From Streptosporangium violaceochromogenes (GTDB lineage Bacteria > Actinomycetota > Actinomycetes > Streptosporangiales > Streptosporangiaceae), in the NCBI RefSeq assembly GCF_014654615.1, contig NZ_BNBB01000014.1, positions 1-64,000 of the forward strand: a stretch of DNA of 64,000 nt, written 5' to 3'. The position numbers and the translations under genes were made by a program. Below, piece after piece: positions 61,222-64,000 of this stretch. How positions within the stretch are numbered: position 1 is the stretch's first letter; each line of letters opens with the position of its first letter. Below the pieces are notes generated by a model. It was not told the origin of the DNA. It was given only the letters and a program-made list of their open reading frames with translations, and ran no database searches.

Positions 61222-62121
61222 ATGAGCACGGCTCGCGTCAAGCGCACCCCGCCGCCGAGCGGACTGATCATCGTGGACAAGCCCGCGGGGTGGACCTCGC
61301 ACGACGTCGTCGGCAAGCTGCGGGGTATCGCGGGGACCCGCAGGGTCGGCCACGCCGGAACGCTCGACCCGATGGCCACCGGCGTGCTGGTGGTCGGTGT
61401 GGAGAAGGCCACCAGGCTGCTCGGTCACCTCGCGCTCACCGAGAAGGGCTACGACGCCACGATCCGGCTCGGCCTGTCGACCAACACCGACGACGCCGAG
61501 GGCGAGGTCGTCGCCTCGGTCTCGGCGGCGGGGGTCGCCGACGAGGAGATCAGGAAGGGGGTCGCCGACCTGACCGGCCGGATCACGCAGGTTCCGCCGC
61601 AGGTCAGCGCGATCAAGGTGAACGGCGAGCGCGCCTACAAGCGGGCCAGGGCGGGGGAGGAGGTCGAGCTCCGGGCGCGTCCGGTGACCGTGTCGGCCTT
61701 CGAGATCACCGCTGTCCGCCGCGCCGGCGACGTGATCGACGTCGACGCCTCGGTGACCTGCTCCAGCGGCACCTACATCCGGGCACTGGCCCGTGACCTG
61801 GGCGCAGCCCTGGGGGTCGGCGGGCACCTGACCGCGCTGCGGCGCACCCGCGTGGGTCCGTACGACCTGTCGGCGGCCCGCACGATCGAGCAGCTCTCCG
61901 CCGGCTGCGCCGTCCTGCCGATCGGTGAGGCGGTGGCCGCGGTCTTTCCCCGGCGTGACGTGACCGCCGAGGAGGCGGGCCTCGTGGCGCACGGTGGCCG
62001 GCTGCCCGCGCTGGGGCTGGGGCTGGGCCCGATCGGGGTGTTCGCCCCCGACGGCACGCTGGTCGCCCTGGTCGAGGAGCAGGGGAGGATCACCAGGTCT
62101 CTGGCGGTGTTCGCCTCCTGA
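61222..62121 (+). CDS. truB: tRNA pseudouridine(55) synthase TruB
   Basis: 299 residues. TruB motifs: SGLIIVDKPAGWTSHDVVGK, catalytic Asp in GHAGTLDPMATGVLVV, the conserved Tyr region GYDATIRLGLSTNTDD, VPPQVSAIKVNGERAYKRAR and CSSGTYIRALARDLG, then a C-terminal PUA-like part. Makes psi55 in the T-loop of tRNAs. AAGGA precedes the ATG. The 116-bp gap from the DHH gene is larger than elsewhere in the operon. Confidence 0.96.
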   Translation: MSTARVKRTPPPSGLIIVDKPAGWTSHDVVGKLRGIAGTRRVGHAGTLDPMATGVLVVGVEKATRLLGHLALTEKGYDATIRLGLSTNTDDAEGEVVASVSAAGVADEEIRKGVADLTGRITQVPPQVSAIKVNGERAYKRARAGEEVELRARPVTVSAFEITAVRRAGDVIDVDASVTCSSGTYIRALARDLGAALGVGGHLTALRRTRVGPYDLSAARTIEQLSAGCAVLPIGEAVAAVFPRRDVTAEEAGLVAHGGRLPALGLGLGPIGVFAPDGTLVALVEEQGRITRSLAVFAS

Positions 62122-62161
62122 CGCGGTGCCGGGCGCGGCGGTGGCGTCCCGGGCGCCGCTT

Positions 62162-62983
62162 TCAGCCGGCGCTGCGCTCCCGGGCGCGCTTGAGCATGTC
62201 GCGCATCATGTCGGCGGTGAGCGTGAAGTGCTCCTCGGCCAGCGAGCCCGCCTGCTCGGCGTCGCCGGCCGCGATGGCCTCGTAGATCTTCCGGTGCTGG
62301 ATCAGCGTCCGCCGGTAGTCCTCCGGGTCGTCCTCGCCGTACGGCTCGACGGGAAAGCCGAGGCTCACCCGGGTCAGGAGGTCACGGCTGAGAGAGCTGA
62401 TCTTCGGGTTGCCCGTGGCGGTCAGCACGGCGCCGTGGAAGGCGGCGTCGGCGGCCTGCTCCTCGGCCGGTGTGCGGGCCTTGGCGTAGGCGTCCAGCGC
62501 CAGCCGTATCGCCGCCAGGTCCTCCTCGGTACGGCGGAGCGCGGCGGTCCGGGCCACCATCCCCTCCACCAGGCGGCGCACGTCGAACAGCTGCTCCATC
62601 TCGGGCCAGCGAGGCAGGAGTGTCCGGCGGACGGCCGAGGCCGTGGCGTCGGTCCAGCTCGCCCGGATGTAGGCCCCGCCGGTCCGCCCGCGCCTGATCT
62701 CCACGATGCCCAACGCCTGGAGCCGGCCGATGGCCTCGCGGACCGTCGCGCGGCTCACGTCGAGGATCGAGGCGAGCTCCCGCTCACCGGGGAGGCGCTC
62801 ACCGGGCAGGTAGTCGCCTATCGCCACGGCGGTCATCAGCCGGTCGGCCACCTCGGTGGCCACCGAATGCACTTTGACGGGGCCCAGCGGGGAGGGCTGG
62901 GCGGCGCCGTCCAGCACGCGGCTCAGCACGCGGGAGAGGTCGTCGGTGGCCGGGGGCGTTGAGTCGGGGTGCACATCCGGCAC
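62162..62983 (-). CDS. GntR-family regulator, FadR subfamily (FCD domain)
   Basis: 273 residues from GTG 62983; a TTG at 62992 would add three residues. Winged HTH: LPGERELASILDVSRATVRE, then AIGRLQALGIVEIRRGRTGG; then the all-helical FCD ligand domain (LFDVRRLVEGMVARTAALRR, with a metal-type Asp/His set around FHGAVLTATGNPKISSLSRD). TAAGGT lies 8 nt before the GTG, again a leaderless arrangement. It interrupts the truB-ribF order on the opposite strand; targets unknown. Confidence 0.9.
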   Translation of the reverse strand: MPDVHPDSTPPATDDLSRVLSRVLDGAAQPSPLGPVKVHSVATEVADRLMTAVAIGDYLPGERLPGERELASILDVSRATVREAIGRLQALGIVEIRRGRTGGAYIRASWTDATASAVRRTLLPRWPEMEQLFDVRRLVEGMVARTAALRRTEEDLAAIRLALDAYAKARTPAEEQAADAAFHGAVLTATGNPKISSLSRDLLTRVSLGFPVEPYGEDDPEDYRRTLIQHRKIYEAIAAGDAEQAGSLAEEHFTLTADMMRDMLKRARERSAG

Positions 62984-63259
62984 GTTACACAACCTTATGA
63001 CCCCAAAAAAGGTGTTTTGTGCAGTCCATTAGTCCATAAGATGCATGTGACATGGATATTCGTCTTATTTGGGGATATGTCCCCTCACGTTGTGTGGAGG
63101 GTCGCGGTGGCGGTCCCCGCCCGGCCCCCGGGGCCCGGCCTTTTCCCGGACCGGCGGACCTGGCGCCGCCTTACGGGTTCGCGCTCCCCGATTGGAGTCT
63201 GAGCCGGGCAGCATGGCAGGCTTTAGGGGTTGATGAGCGAGCAAGGGGAAGAGGCTACG

Positions 63260-64000
63260 GTGCGAGGCTGGCACGGATTGGACGACGTGCCCGAAGACTG
63301 GGGCAGGTCCGTCATCACGATCGGCGTCTTCGACGGGGTTCACCGGGGTCACCGGCAGATGGTGACCCGCGCCGTCGCCCTGGCGGGCGAGCTCGGTCTT
63401 CCCTCGGTGGTGGTGACCTTCGACCCGCACCCGGAGGAGGTCGTGCGCCCCGGCACGCACCCGCTCCGGCTGACCACGGCCAGGCACCGCACCGAGTTGC
63501 TCGCCGGGCTCGGGGTGGACGCGGTCTGCGTGCTGCCGTTCACGCTGGAGTTCTCCCGGATGACCCCCGACGAGTTCGTGCAGACCGTGCTGGTGGACCG
63601 GCTGCACGCCGCGGGGGTCGTGGTGGGGGAGAACTTCCGCTTCGGCCACAAGGCCGCGGGCGACGTCGAGACGCTGCGCAACCTCGGTGAGAAGTACGAC
63701 TTCGTCGCCGAGGCGGTTCCGCTGGTGAGCAACGGCGAGGCCATCTCCTCGACCTTCATCCGCGACCGCCTCGCCGCCGGCGACACGGACGCCGTGGCCC
63801 AGGCCCTCGGCCGCCCGCACCGGGTGGAGGGGGTGGTCGTCCGGGGCTACCAGCGTGGCCGGCGCCTCGGTTTTCCCACGGCCAACGTGGAGTCCCCGGA
63901 CTTCACCGCGATTCCCGCCGACGGTGTGTACGCCGGCTGGCTGCAGGGCGTCTCCACCGGAGGCCTGCCCGCCGTCTACGAGGGGAGGCGCTGGCCCGCG
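63260..64000 (+). CDS. ribF: bifunctional riboflavin kinase/FAD synthetase (3' end beyond window)
   Basis: 247 codons are present; the gene continues past 64000. GTG 63260 with GGGGAAGAGG upstream aligns with the normal N-terminus (RGWHGLDDVPEDWGRSVITI); ATG 63233 is an in-frame alternative. FAD-synthetase nucleotidyl-transferase motifs: GVFDGVHRGHRQM, VTFDPHPEEVVRP, GENFRFGHKAAGD and SSTFIRDRLAAGD. The riboflavin-kinase domain begins at GVVVRGYQRGRRLGFPTANV. Produces FMN and FAD from riboflavin. Usual neighbour of truB. Confidence 0.95.
   Translation, partial: MRGWHGLDDVPEDWGRSVITIGVFDGVHRGHRQMVTRAVALAGELGLPSVVVTFDPHPEEVVRPGTHPLRLTTARHRTELLAGLGVDAVCVLPFTLEFSRMTPDEFVQTVLVDRLHAAGVVVGENFRFGHKAAGDVETLRNLGEKYDFVAEAVPLVSNGEAISSTFIRDRLAAGDTDAVAQALGRPHRVEGVVVRGYQRGRRLGFPTANVESPDFTAIPADGVYAGWLQGVSTGGLPAVYEGRRWPA

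Overview
The window is a high-GC actinobacterial chromosome segment. The GC-rich third codon positions, many GTG starts, TANNNT -10 boxes placed directly before start codons, PucR/TetR/GntR regulators and the dxr-ispG ... proS ... rimP-nusA-ylxR-infB-rbfA-DHH-truB-ribF backbone all fit Streptosporangiales-type actinomycetes. The order-level placement is an inference from style and gene order, not from a search.

Region 1 (about 0.1-19 kb) is a nitrogen/carbon catabolism area. It holds a secreted phosphodiester-glycosidase-like protein, a PucR-cupin operon, a TetR/MFS divergent pair, a class III aminotransferase overlapping mmsA, an orphan PotD-like solute-binding lipoprotein or secreted protein, a saccharopine-dehydrogenase-family oxidoreductase, gabT with a divergent PucR regulator, and another TetR followed by an aldehyde dehydrogenase. 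Together these look like uptake and stepwise transamination/oxidation of amines, beta-amino acids or GABA. Inside it sits an unrecognised 77-residue protein (11110-11343, minus) built of three tandem repeats of about 20 residues, with its own ribosome site, upstream palindrome and strong terminator.

Region 2 (19-31.8 kb): two secreted or membrane-anchored trypsin-like proteases, a TnpB-only IS200/IS605-type element abutting the first protease, the MEP-pathway genes dxr and ispG directly adjacent (the site-2 protease usually between them is absent), an exported tripeptidyl-aminopeptidase-like hydrolase, a GNAT protein, and a TetR/MMPL divergent pair with two perfect palindromes between them.

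Region 3 (31.9-50 kb) is accessory and envelope or regulation related: a CHAP protein with unusual topology, a transmembrane Ser/Thr kinase with a duplicated extracytoplasmic Cys-containing domain, a proline-iminopeptidase-like hydrolase whose start codon lies in a perfect inverted repeat, a TrmB-like regulator, glnII with a four-half-site GlnR-type operator, a divergent GH46 chitosanase, TetR, DUF2252, an MFS pump, a GntR/HutC regulator, GNAT, CutC and an FprA-like ferredoxin reductase.

Region 4 (50-64 kb) is the conserved translation/RNA-processing core: a membrane protein, proS, two ferritin-like proteins on the opposite strand, then rimP-nusA-ylxR-infB-DUF503-rbfA-nrnA-like-truB, a FadR-type GntR on the minus strand, and ribF, which runs off the window end. 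No rRNA, tRNA or CRISPR array was recognised. Hairpin terminators without long U-tracts separate most convergent gene pairs.
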